Shown here piece by piece: positions 35,401-46,010 of a stretch of DNA of 64,000 nucleotides. The stretch spans positions 33,487,678-33,551,677 of the forward strand of contig OY987244.1 in assembly GCA_963920765.1 (NCBI GenBank). The letters run 5' to 3'. Both the position numbers and the translations under genes were made by a program. This DNA is from Ulota crispa (lineage: Eukaryota; Streptophyta; Bryopsida; Orthotrichales; Orthotrichaceae). How positions within the stretch are numbered: the first letter of the stretch is position 1; each line of letters begins with the position of its first letter. The notes beneath the pieces were generated by a model. It was not told the origin of the DNA, did no database searches, and was given only the letters and a program-made list of their open reading frames with translations.

Positions 35401-36170
35401 ACCCTTTCCCACATGTGCCTTGAATTAATGTATGCTTCTTCAAAAATAAAACCCATTGTACCATTATTTAGAGCATTTTTGCTACAAAAGATTCTTGACA
35501 TCAATGCAAATGGTTCTCTACATTGGTTGTTTGTTCCATATTAGTAAACAACTTTTTTAACATGAACTTCAAAGGCACTGTATTAGCATTGCATCTTTGA
35601 CTTGCTCTTTTAAGTATGGTCTTATTCAAACTTCCTCACGTGTGGCTTTTCATCAAGAACCAATAGAATGAACCAAGTGTAACAAGGACTCTATGTGGTC
35701 GTAAGTAATTGTGGAGGGCTCATGAAGGTCTATTTGTACAAGAATCCTTGTTTGTGCAGGTTGGATACTAACACGGTGGCTTTTGTCTTAAGATTGGCCT
35801 TGGAATTTTGCAGAGCAATAATATAAAAAAAACCAATTTTCTTGGGTTAAAAAGGGCTAAAAAAGATTTAGTTTCTGTCATGTTTTTTGATAGCTCTAAT
35901 AAAATAGACATAAGTTTTTTGAGTTTAGCAAAATTTGTGAACACTACTGCAGAGAGATGAGTTGATTTGAGACAGTAAATTGACTGATAGAGAGATTCAT
36001 AAATAACAAAAAATTTGTGAGATTATATTGTTTAATATGGTTTCACTATGAAAGCAAGATCAAGCTAAATTTATATTGCATTTTCTCTATTGTAATCTAA
36101 TACTACCAGTGGGCTTGTGTACCTGCCGCTCCAAAGGAGGGCCATCAAGGGAGGGGGTCCTAGCAAAAAA
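32409..36170. other. Intergenic DNA with a diverged internal duplication
   Basis: Segments starting at about 33180 and about 33560 are similar: each contains a GTG(A/G)GACACTCC-like word, GGAGAATAGAGAATGG-type runs and TTCACCT(G/C)CAAAGG(A/T)GAAGA. They form an old tandem duplication with an offset of about 380-420 bp. The remainder is AT-rich without recognised genes. Confidence 0.45.
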
Positions 36171-36195
36171 ATTAGTATTGATCTGTATTCTCTCT

Positions 36196-36372
36196 TCCCA
36201 TGCTCATGGATCCATCCCACCCCATGCCCATGACCCATCCCATCCCATGCCCATGACCCATTCCATCCCATGCCCATGACCCATCCCATCCCATGCCCAT
36301 GATCCATCCCATCCCATGCCCATGACCCATCCCATCCCATGTCCATGATCCATCCCATCTCATGCCCATGGC
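36196..36372. repeat. 23-bp minisatellite (CCCATGCCCATGACCCATC type)
   Basis: About seven to eight tandem copies of a 23-bp unit containing CATGCCCATGA and CCATCCCATCCC. Since 23 is not a multiple of three, translations on the minus strand (MGMGWDGSW-like) repeat every 23 residues; these are artefacts. Confidence 0.9.
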
Positions 36373-36599
36373 TCTCCATCCAATGCTGGCAAGTAAGGTA
36401 GAAAATTTGATTGTAAAAAATTTGGTTATTAATTAGTTTCTCAACCGCCTTACATTCTATTATTTTGACACTTGACTACCCAACTAATGATATAAGACTA
36501 TTATAAGAATAGATAGATAGATAGTTGATCCGTTCACCCACCGTTCTGGCGGAGGGCAATCTATGTGCTTTGTCTAGTTCAAATTGTAAGTGAACAATT

Positions 36600-36870
36600 G
36601 AGCAAAAAAATTAACATGTAATTTGCATTTTTTTGATAACACATAGAGTATCATTATAGAAAGAAGTGCCCTCCATGGCCCCCATGGCATGTCTCTCATT
36701 CACATAAAAAAATATTCCATGGGATAATATAAACTCAAATTCAATTTAGCTTCAAATCAACTTGCCTCTTCATCTCCCTCCCTACCCCTTTTATCTCAAT
36801 TTCAAATTCAAGTTGGAAAAAGATTTAAGGTTCCACCAAAGATGTCTTTTCACACCCAACATCCATATCC
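36600..36870 (+). repeat. Dispersed repeat, copy 1 (inverted partner at 52640-52900)
   Basis: Shared blocks include GCCCTCCATGGCC, ATATTCCATGG, AACTCAAATTC, CTCTTCATCTC and CCACCAAAGATGTC(T/C)TTT. The partner copy is in reverse orientation. Both copies have a CCCATG/CATGGG-rich tract on the same side, so the minisatellite may belong to the element. Confidence 0.65.
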
Positions 36871-37567
36871 ATCACTTTGTCCCTTGACCCTGGGCCAATC
36901 ACAAATTTTATAATCATATGTGAACTATCCAACTAATATAGTTGGCCAACATTTGTATTCTATTATAGAAATTAGATACAGTTTATTGGATTACTGAATT
37001 AACTACAAGGGAATACTATCAAATCAGATAGTATTTGTAGGTTTGGTTGTCTTGATTTGAACATATTTTAGTCACTTTGGACAATTTTTGTCATTTTGGA
37101 CACATTTAGTCAATTTGGACATGTCAATTTGGACTCAATTTCTTGTGATACGGCTTGGAGATATTAGATATGACCAAAATACCTCAACCTTTGAAGAATC
37201 CAAAATGTCGTTGGCTTGTTATATGAACATCCAAGTTTATTCATGACAATCATGCTCTTGAAACGACCAAACATCAATCAAATTGTAACCTTTTAGTTAT
37301 TTTTGTTGCTAATAGCTTAGATAGTCTATCTACGTGTTGTCCTAAAATGGTTCATTTGCCTAAATCTTCCACAACACATTGTTTTTCTTAAGTTAGATCC
37401 TCTAATCTATACAACTTGAACATTGACTAGCAAAAGCTTTGCGTGTTTGTGCAACTTTGAGTAGTAATTTTGTAGAATGTTATTAACCCTTAAAGATGCA
37501 AACGTTTTTTTTTGACAGATGACAAAATGACAATTTGTTGGATGTAAGAAAGTCATTCTTCATCCAT
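36871..37567. other. Intergenic DNA with a possible CACTA remnant and a lone TTAA end
   Basis: At about 37080-37150 repeated TTTGGACA(A/C) words end in CAATTTCTTGTG, resembling the inverse of a CACAAGAAATTG-type CACTA end. At 37493-37508 TTAACCCTTAAAGATGC looks like one end of a TTAA element whose other end I did not find. Confidence 0.3.
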
Positions 37568-39595
37568 TTAACCCCTAAAGGCCCAACTCTCCTCTCAAGG
37601 GACAAATGGATTTTGGGCATGTACCTATAGCTAAACTACTTGATGTGAATTTTTGAAACTTTTATTGTAGGTGGGGAATTTCAATACCTACAAGAGGATC
37701 TAAGTTTTACTTCATTCCAGTACTTGAAAAAGAAGTTGTGTAAGAAATTATAGTACCCGGCAAGAATAGGCAACAAAGGCAGCAACTTTCCATTGTACAG
37801 TACCCGGACAAATATTCTTGTTGCTCCTCTTTTGCACTCTTCTTCAATCACTCAATTCAGAGTCTAACAAAATATAATTGACATTATATTAATTTGCATC
37901 AATCTTACTCTATTCTTATTAGCAATCTCAATCTAGCATACCAAAATTTCAACTCCAAAAAACCAAAAATCAAATTATGGTGATTGTTTTGTATAATAAC
38001 CATGGTTTTACAAGGAAAGTGATTGAAAAACATTGGTGATAAATTTTGGAGATTTGATTGCATGGATATGTAGGAAACATCCATATGCACACTTTCCATG
38101 GTAAAAGATAACCCCTTAAGTAACAAAATTTTGATTTAGAACAACTTCAATGTAGCCTGGAGTATGCCCAAATTTTGTAAGATAGACATTTCTTTTTAAT
38201 AATCAAATTCTTCTGTTTCACTCCTACATTGTACTAAGTTTGTACTTTTGAACATGATATTATATTTACCTAATGACTAGCTAGTTGAAACATAAAAATA
38301 TCTACTCTAATAAATTTGGGCATAACACAAGTTGCATTGAAGTTTTTCTAAATCAAAATTTTTTTACTTAAGGGTTTATTTTTACCATGGAAAGTGTGCA
38401 TATGGATGTTTCCTACATATCCATGCAATCAAATCTCCAAAAATCATCACCAATGTTTTTCAATCACTTTCCTTGTGAAACCATGGTTATTATACAAAAC
38501 AATTCACCATAATTTGATTTTTGGTTTTTTGAAGTTGAAATTTTGGTATGCTAGATTGAGATTGCTGATAAGAATAGAGTACAATTGATGCAAATTAATA
38601 AAATGTCAATTATATTTTGTTAGACTTTGAATTTAGTGATTGAAGAAGAGTGCAAAAGAGGGGCGGCAAGAATATCTGTCTGGGTATGGTACTTGGGAGT
38701 TGACTCCCAAAGGGGGCAGCTTGCAAGGGTAGAATAATGCAACAAAGTGGGCAGCCAAGGAATGGATGTGTGTTAGAACCCGGTGCAGCTAACATACTAG
38801 TGGGGGGAGGGACGGGGCTAGATGGCATGCCACTTTGGCTAGAGCATGTTGCTTTGTAGCTTGATGCTCTACCTAGCCTTCTTGCTTGAACTCCGCTCTT
38901 GAACCTTGCAAATCATGCTCTTGAACTGTGCGTGAATCGAGCGTGGCTTTCCAAAACCGCACATGCTGAATTGGCTCCCCACTTTCAATTTTACACCCCC
39001 GTGCTTAGGTCCCTTCATCTGTTGTGCTTCCGAGAAACTACTTGGTATCTGGTTCTTCACCTTCCCATGCGCTTTGCAACAAGGTTTTTTTTTTTGTTTT
39101 TGTCAAGGTATACTGATTGGCACCCCAAAATTCATGCATGTAAAGAAAAGTTGGCTAAATTTGGAATGAAGTAACAATTTGTGCACATTCATCCAATAAG
39201 TTTACTAATATAAGCTACCTTCATCCAAACTTTGGAAAGCAAGGAGTTTGGATAAGCAAGGAGGTGGCAATTTCATCCACTTTTTCACACTAATTTCTTA
39301 GTGTATTGGTTGCTAGAGGTAATCCGAGGTAAGATTTAGGCAAAAATTTGGCAAAAAAAGAACCTTGCTTTGCAATCTAAAGAAATCAAGACTACAATGG
39401 CATCCTTGTACAAAATATCAAACAGAAAAAACATAATCAATGATTTTATAAATTAGATTTTTGATGCTAAAATTAGACTTCAAAAGGAATAGTTCAAGAA
39501 TATAAACTACTAAAAATATCAATTTAGTTAGGATTTAGGAATGTTCAAAATGAAGGCAAAAACAAGATGTGGTGCCTTTGGCATTTAGGGGTTAA
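37568..39595 (+). mobile_element. TTAA-bounded element, family D, expanded by a nested hairpin
   Basis: TTAA at 37568-37571 leads into CCCCTAAAGGCCCAACTC, and the far end is GGCATTTAGGGG before TTAA at 39592-39595. The first 230 bp match the other family D copies (CATGTACCTATAGCTAAACTA). About 0.9 kb of foldback sequence (37800-38692) and further unrelated DNA make it about 2 kb instead of 0.93 kb. Confidence 0.7.
37800..38692. mobile_element. 0.89-kb foldback element nested in the TTAA element
   Basis: The left arm (37800 to about 38195) reappears inverted in the right arm (about 38295 to 38692) with high identity, leaving about 100 bp of loop. Paired words include CTCTTTTGCACTCTTCTTCA, CAATCTCAATCTAGCATACC and CCATATGCACACTTTCCATGG. 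Mirror-image ORFs at 37905-38126 (-) and 38394-38588 (+) are translations of the arms. A transcript would form a hairpin of about 390 bp. Confidence 0.9.
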
Positions 39596-40173
39596 GATAG
39601 CATACTTTAGGCTTCATTGCCTTACAACCTAAGTGAAGATATGAAGAAATTGTATTTCTTGGCTTTCAAGGCATGACCTACATGACTTTCTAACTTGCAC
39701 TATCTGGTTAATCTTTAAATGCCCCATATTAGGCATAGTAGACATTTTGTAAAAGTGACAGGTTCTACTTTGGGATCTCAAATAGCTCACTAGAACTATA
39801 TTGATATGTATTCCAACTTCTTTGTTAATCTTAGATGTTGTGAGCATTGCTTGATTTTAAATGTAGTAAAATTCTTTGTTGATATTGACTATAGTAAAAG
39901 TGTGGATTCATTACTTATACAAGAAACATGTTTCATATTGTACTAGTTGTAGCGGCACGCTTAGACGTTTATGGGCTAAGCTGGAAATAGATCACTCAAA
40001 ATAAACTTTCAGTGCAAATTTATGTGAAGTAACCCACTAATCCCCATAAAACAAGCGCTCTTCATACAAGCCATCCTAACATATTTATAATTATAGCCCT
40101 AAGATCTTCAAGGCTTAATCACAAAGAAAGAGAAATCATAAAAGTGTTCTTTGAGGATTTTTCCAAACTAAAA
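39596..40173. other. AT-rich spacer, nothing recognised
   Basis: Lies between the TTAA element and the 3' end of the minus-strand hypothetical gene, so it may include that gene's 3' UTR. Confidence 0.35.
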
Positions 40174-42311
40174 CTAGGCATTGTTGGAAAACACATGCCT
40201 CCAATTCCAAGGGTTGAAATCACAAGAAGCAACAGGCTTGAGGGCTTTTGTAAGAGAAACTCCTTCAACTACTACTTTGCCATGTTCAAGCAAAATGTAA
40301 GAAACATTTGAACCCTCCAACACTAAATGATACACTACCTTGTTGTCTCTCTCAATTCTATGGTCATACATGCTCAATTCAACAAAGTGGATGGACGATG
40401 AAGAGTGATTAATGTCAAAGATGACGTTTGTTAGATCAAATATTTTGGCAATGTTTGTGGCATTTTGCAATGGGTCAAATCCCTCATCCTTGGGAGCATT
40501 CAAATAATGTTCATTCAAGGCATTGAAAGTGGCATTGTGAGGCTTTTGTCATTGGTTAAACGAGGGCATATCATGAGACAAAATTTGCTTGAGAAGTGCT
40601 TGAAACTCCGTCCAGCTTGTGTACAATGACAATTTGCCCTGTAGATCAAGCACAAATAAACCACATCACTACGTTACACATGCGTAATATATAGCACTTG
40701 CAAATTCACTATCTCAATGAATTTTGTATAACTTACTGTTTAATCATGTGAAGATGAGAACTAGTGTTCTTGTCAGTGTGCTAAATTTATACACCGCTTG
40801 AATGACTAAACCCAGAGGAAACTCACCATTGTATCCCAACATTTTGAAAGATCTTGTGAGAAGCTCTCTGTAAACTCAACTAATGCCATTGCAGTAACAT
40901 CATCATCTCCTCTAGCCTACATCATTTGTTATAGACTTGCAAGTCTCCATCAAATTAACGTCTGATATGGTATAGCTGCTTAGAAATCACATATTTATAA
41001 GAACTACTGAGAGAACCACCGGAGAAAAGATACACCTGCATCCAAGAAGGTGCAATTGTATTGGACATGGCGTCCCAATAAGGCAAGTACGACTTTTTGT
41101 CCAAGATTGGTTGCCAAACACATACCAATGCCATTGTCGCCACCTTTAGTACCAAAGCAATAGCAAAACAACATACAATATTTCATCTAAGCTTCTAATC
41201 TGTAGACTGCACATAAATATAACTGGAGATTCCACATTTCTAATTATTCAAATATTCTTGATACAGTTTTCAAAACACTAGTAGGTATATATTGTCAAGT
41301 GTCAAGTACTGAGCCATCAACCAAATTAGCTCCAGACAATAGCAAAGTTGCTCCATGAATGCCTTCAATCTACACATGAAAGGCCATGGAAGAGAGTCTG
41401 TCACATTGAGAACTAGAATGTTTTTAACAACAAGACTGTTGCTTGATAAAATGTGGACCCGGTGCATTCACCTGTCTACATGGCACAGACAAAAGTGTTT
41501 GTTCATCTCTAATGCAATATGACATAAACCCTGTTGTAACAAGATGTGTCACATTGGCTACAACCTAAATTGAAAAAAAACAAGGTCTTGGACATGTTCA
41601 ACAATGCCTTATCATACACAAACAAAACAAGTGGTTGAAGTCATGAATGTACTTTGGCAATAGCCAAGCGTATTGGGCACGCCCAATGTGGAATATGCAT
41701 ATCAAAAACTTCCATCTTGCCTCCTTTCAATTGAGGTACCCGCACCTAGTTGCAATAAAAATTAACTTCATTAGTAGCACACTAATGATAATTTCCAAGA
41801 AAACATAAAAGGTAAACAAACTGTGCTTATTCACTACAATCTCTGAAAATCATATAATGTTAGAAGTCTCTCACTAAGAACTATAACCTTTGAATATTAT
41901 GATTAAAATGTAGCCACCACCATGACCTAGGCTTCATAATAGCAACAGCAATGAAGTAGCAGTGATCAAATTCTCATTACAAGCGCTATACACCAACAAT
42001 TATATCCACAAGAGCAAGATAGGTATTTATCCTTCTTAATATTGAAAAATGCTTCTCTAAAGATTTGTTCACAGACATAATCTGATTTCAAATCAAAATA
42101 CCAATAAAGATAAAATGATAATAGAGTCCTTGGCTAGAATTGAGGACATATTATCAAATTTATTTGTAGCCTCTAAACCAACCAATCTCTTGAATCTAAC
42201 AACAATGTGAAAAATTGTTGACAAGAAGATAAGTTTCTTTACCTTAGCTTTCAAGTCTTTGTGTGGAGGTTGTTTCCAAAGTCTAGGTAGGTCAATGTTT
42301 TCATGAAACAC
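40174..42311 (-). pseudogene. Unrecognised multi-exon gene, one in-frame stop
   Basis: Well-formed exons can be read on the minus strand: about 42311-42243 (MFHENIDLPRLWK start), from 41745, 41564-41472 (31 codons), 41143-41036 (36 codons), 40916-40827 (30 codons) and 40638-40174 (last exon, TAA or TAG-type end after VFSNNA). Acceptors are AG and donors GT(A/G)-like. The three fully delimited internal exons are multiples of three, so those introns are phase 0. The last exon has a single TGA at about 40551 in FNQ-stop-QKPHN. One more exon near 41400 is unclear. Strings such as SYLPYWDAMSNTIAPSW and DHRIERDNKVVYHLVLEG belong to no family I know. It could be a slightly decayed host gene or a gene of a large transposon. 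Confidence 0.45.
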
Positions 42312-43895
42312 ATAAATGAGCCAGCAGTGCGAGTACGATGAGTAGTGTGAGAGACCATCAAGCGCTTTAGCTACTATATTCTTACTTTACAAATCACAAC
42401 ACAAGGCTTGCTCTTGCTAAAGTGAGTATCACTAGTTGTCGTGGTGTTCCAGTCTTGTAAAATCACCAAACACAAACAATCATTAAAAAATCTACATTTG
42501 AAACTTAAAAAGCGCAAGAACACAAAGACAATTGTTTTTCAAACTCAACAAGATTGACAATGGGAGCTACAAAAACAAAAACATCAATAACATGGACTTT
42601 TGCAAGTTCACCATTTGGAGAAACAAGACTAGATAAGCCCAATGGGAGTCATGGGATAGGGGATGTACTCCCAGCTTCCTCATCTTTGCTGCTTAATACT
42701 ATAGTGATCCTTTGGCACTGATACTGGTAATGCTATTGCTTGGTTATATCATCTTGAAAGTCACGTTGATGTCAACTGAGATCATATAAAAAATATTGAG
42801 AAGAGCTTTAAAGAATCTCATATAAAAAAAATTGGATTTTTGACTAATGATAGAATGCTGTGAATCCATGATGAAAGATTCTCAACAAAATTCTACGCAC
42901 CTATTTGATACTTTTCAATGTGTATCATAGAGAATGCTTTATAGTTCCATCTATTAATATCATTGCACAATTTCTTGTCAAATTGAGAATTGATGCCATC
43001 ATTTTTGAACTATTTGAGCATTTTAACTTTTTTTGAGGTGTTGCCTAATCCAATTCAATGCAATACTTTAAAAAAGACAATGGTTATTTGGGCATTTTCA
43101 AAAAACGACTGGTGATTTTTTTTGCCTACAAAAAAACCCATGGTACTACAAAAATCTACAAAAATCCATGCATAGAGGCCACATGCAATCCAACAAATAA
43201 TAAAATGAAGCCCGCTAGACTACAAACCATTCTCAAAAAATGCCCCCTCCATGCACCAGATAGAAAACCAAAAAAAAAACCGTGCTACAACAACACTGTG
43301 AAAGTGCAGCATAAGAGCTAGTTCTAAAATGCCAAACAAGAAATCTTGCTAGTTGTGGATTGTACATATCAAATTTCTCCATAATCACAATTTCTATTTT
43401 GCAAAAAAAATCTAGCAATGTAGATATTGATCATCTCGGGGATCTATTTGTTGGAAAGACATTGAAACCAGTAGATAGTAATTAAGCCTACAAGAAACAA
43501 ACCTGCAAGGTATTGAGCAAACAAATTTCAACAATGCCAAAATCATTGATGAAGATAGCCGTTGAGTGATGCAAATTTGCATGAGCACAAAAGCATGAAA
43601 TTGTGATCAACTAATCACAAGTGAAGCTGACCTACAAAGATTGGATGAAAAAATTGCATTGCTTAAAAGAACATTTGCTTCTCACAATGTACTTCCATAC
43701 AAATATGAAATTAAGGTGAGAATGAAGGAAAAACTATGTACCGCATTAAACATAATAAGTACAAAGCGTCTTACATTGTTAGGAAAAGATCAAAATACAC
43801 ATATACTTTTGGTATTAGCACTTACCAAAACTTCAATTTCTCCTCTTTTTCAAAATACGTTCCATCATTGGTTTTTTTCTTTGAGTAGAAGTACC
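42312..43895. other. AT-rich region, nothing recognised
   Basis: Contains short lysine-rich ORFs without recognisable motifs. May include 5' parts of the flanking minus-strand units. Confidence 0.35.
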
Positions 43896-46010
43896 CTAAT
43901 CATCAATAACTATTGTTAATGGATCCAAAAGATGTAAATGTGTATCTTTCAATGGCTTTGATAATTGTAATAAATAGCATTGAGCCTTGACAATGATTGC
44001 AGTAGCATGATCTTCAAGGGCAGGGTTGGCCAAAACTTTTTCTTGAAGTCTTAAAATCTCATCATGTAGTGTCTTCTTGCTTAACTTTGCTAGGTTTGAG
44101 GATGATGAATTAATTCTCTCCCAAACATGATGTGGAATCAAAATTTTCTTCATTTTCCATAATAATATCCTCTACAGGTGGAAAAGCAAGAAGGTCTTCT
44201 CCATGATCTAATGTTGTAGGAATTATCCATGTTCCACCTTCTAAAGAACCGTAAAAACACTCACATACTTTAATGAGCTGTTCATCATCAATTTTTGTTA
44301 GGAAGTGTAGAACTCATAATATATGTTTACACATATTTCCTTGACAAACCCAAGCACATGTACAAGAAGCCCATTCTGTATCTAGATGATAAACATGATA
44401 CTACACATTTGGACCATGATTTTGATTAAGAACAATAGTAAGGTCCATCTTTGAAGATGGAAATATAATATCTTCTTGATTTATAACTTTGCTTTTCAGC
44501 ACCATGTCTTTGATTAGGTCATCTGAATGAGTGTTTGAAATATGACAATGTCTTTTTAATAGGTCCATGTACCAATTGTGTTGTGCCAAATCTTTTGTAA
44601 GCGTCCATACCAATCAATTCAATCTTTTTGGCAATAAAGTTTTTTTGCTCAATGGTTGTCTTATTTTCATAAAGTTATGATATGATTATATATTTGCATT
44701 AGTATCTTGGGTTGCATGAAAATACTAACGTGTAGCTTTTATCCATATACCAATAAAAAATATGTACATAAATTGTTTAGAATTTAACTATATGCAAGCA
44801 AATAGAAGACAAAATTGATAAAGAAGATGTAAGAGTCACTTACCAAGTTTTCTCATCCAAGTTGTTTTGAAGTAATTACAAAACTTGAGTTTTTGTATAT
44901 AGTCCAAAAACATTTGGTTCAGTTTAGTCGCTGATTTTGCTACCGTTTGAACAACCAATTTTCCAAATGTACCCATATACATTACTTCACCAAGTTTATG
45001 CATAATATTTTGTCAAATTTCTTTGCTTGATATTTTTTTAAGAAGATGATTCAATCAATACCTTCAAACATGCCATAAACAAAGAATTATGGCAGTAGAG
45101 TCCCTCCATACCATCTTGTAAAAACATACACAAAAATGGTTTGAGTGTCAAGTCTTTTATAAACATGTAAAGTTGTTATAATTACTTGATTTTTACATTA
45201 ACAACCTACATTACTATTACAAATTTATGAAAATATAAGCACTATAATATACTATATATAAAACATATGCAAATTTTATATATATATATATATATATATG
45301 TATCTGGAATAATAATAACTCACCAAATAGCTTTATTCTTTGCATCAACATTACCAACTACAAATGCATTAAGCTTCCATGTAGAGTCATGTTTTTCTAT
45401 TATTGCATTTGCCGCTTTCAACCATACTGCCATATTTATTGCCTTAGCATTGCTTGTTATGATCTACTCAACTAGAATGCCATTTGAAAACAAATCAAAA
45501 ACCATAAGTGTAAATAGATGATGTTGCACAAATTCCAAAAAGACATTTGTAAATAAGAGCCCACAAAAATTTGCAAATTGCATGCTTATAAGTAATTTCA
45601 TAATTCTAAAGTTTAGACTATCACCTTATACTTGTTAGTGCTAAATGTAGAATTGCAAGCACTAATGCTATCATCTTGAAAATCAAACATTTTTTTTGTT
45701 GCCAAGTTAATTGAATTCCTAAAACATAAGGTTGATCCAATGTACTCAAACCCTCTTGGTAGAAAAAAACTAAGTTTGGATTTTCAATAACCCACATTCT
45801 AACACTTATAGTGTCTGAAATGTGTTTTTGATACAATCCTTTGTACCACTTCCGAGCCAAATTCAATATGTCTTTTGTTTTTAAGCAATCATCTTGTGAT
45901 ATACTCTCTTCACCATCTTTATGAACTTTGGCTTTCACGAATGGTGAATGTTGCTCCAAAATTTGTGTAGGCCTAAGCTTACAAGCTAATTGTTCTCAAA
46001 ACCATATCTT
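43896..46010 (-). pseudogene. MULE-type transposase with SWIM zinc finger, decayed
   Basis: Read from 46010 downwards. An N-terminal piece, 45959-45621, contains SVRMWVIENPNLVFFYQEG and VLGIQLTWQQKKCLIF, the start of the MULE catalytic domain as in Mutator and FAR1-like transposases. Fragments resembling the following catalytic region occur at 45530-45320. Near 44402-44330 comes WASCTCAWVCQGNMCKHIL, a CxCx(n)CxH SWIM zinc finger, which lies at the C-terminus of these transposases. A conserved tail continues to 43896. Introns, stops and frame changes interrupt it; terminal inverted repeats were not found. The order of domains fits a single former transposase. Confidence 0.65.
45276..45300. repeat. 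(TA)n microsatellite
   Basis: About twelve TA units, located within the decayed MULE. Confidence 0.95.

Noticed and set aside
36071..36379. Gly/Met/Trp-rich ORFs on the minus strand
   Set aside because: They are translations of a 23-bp tandem repeat with period 23 residues.
37000..37150. Complete small CACTA element
   Set aside because: Only one end-like sequence (CAATTTCTTGTG) is convincing; the other candidate end lacks CACTA.
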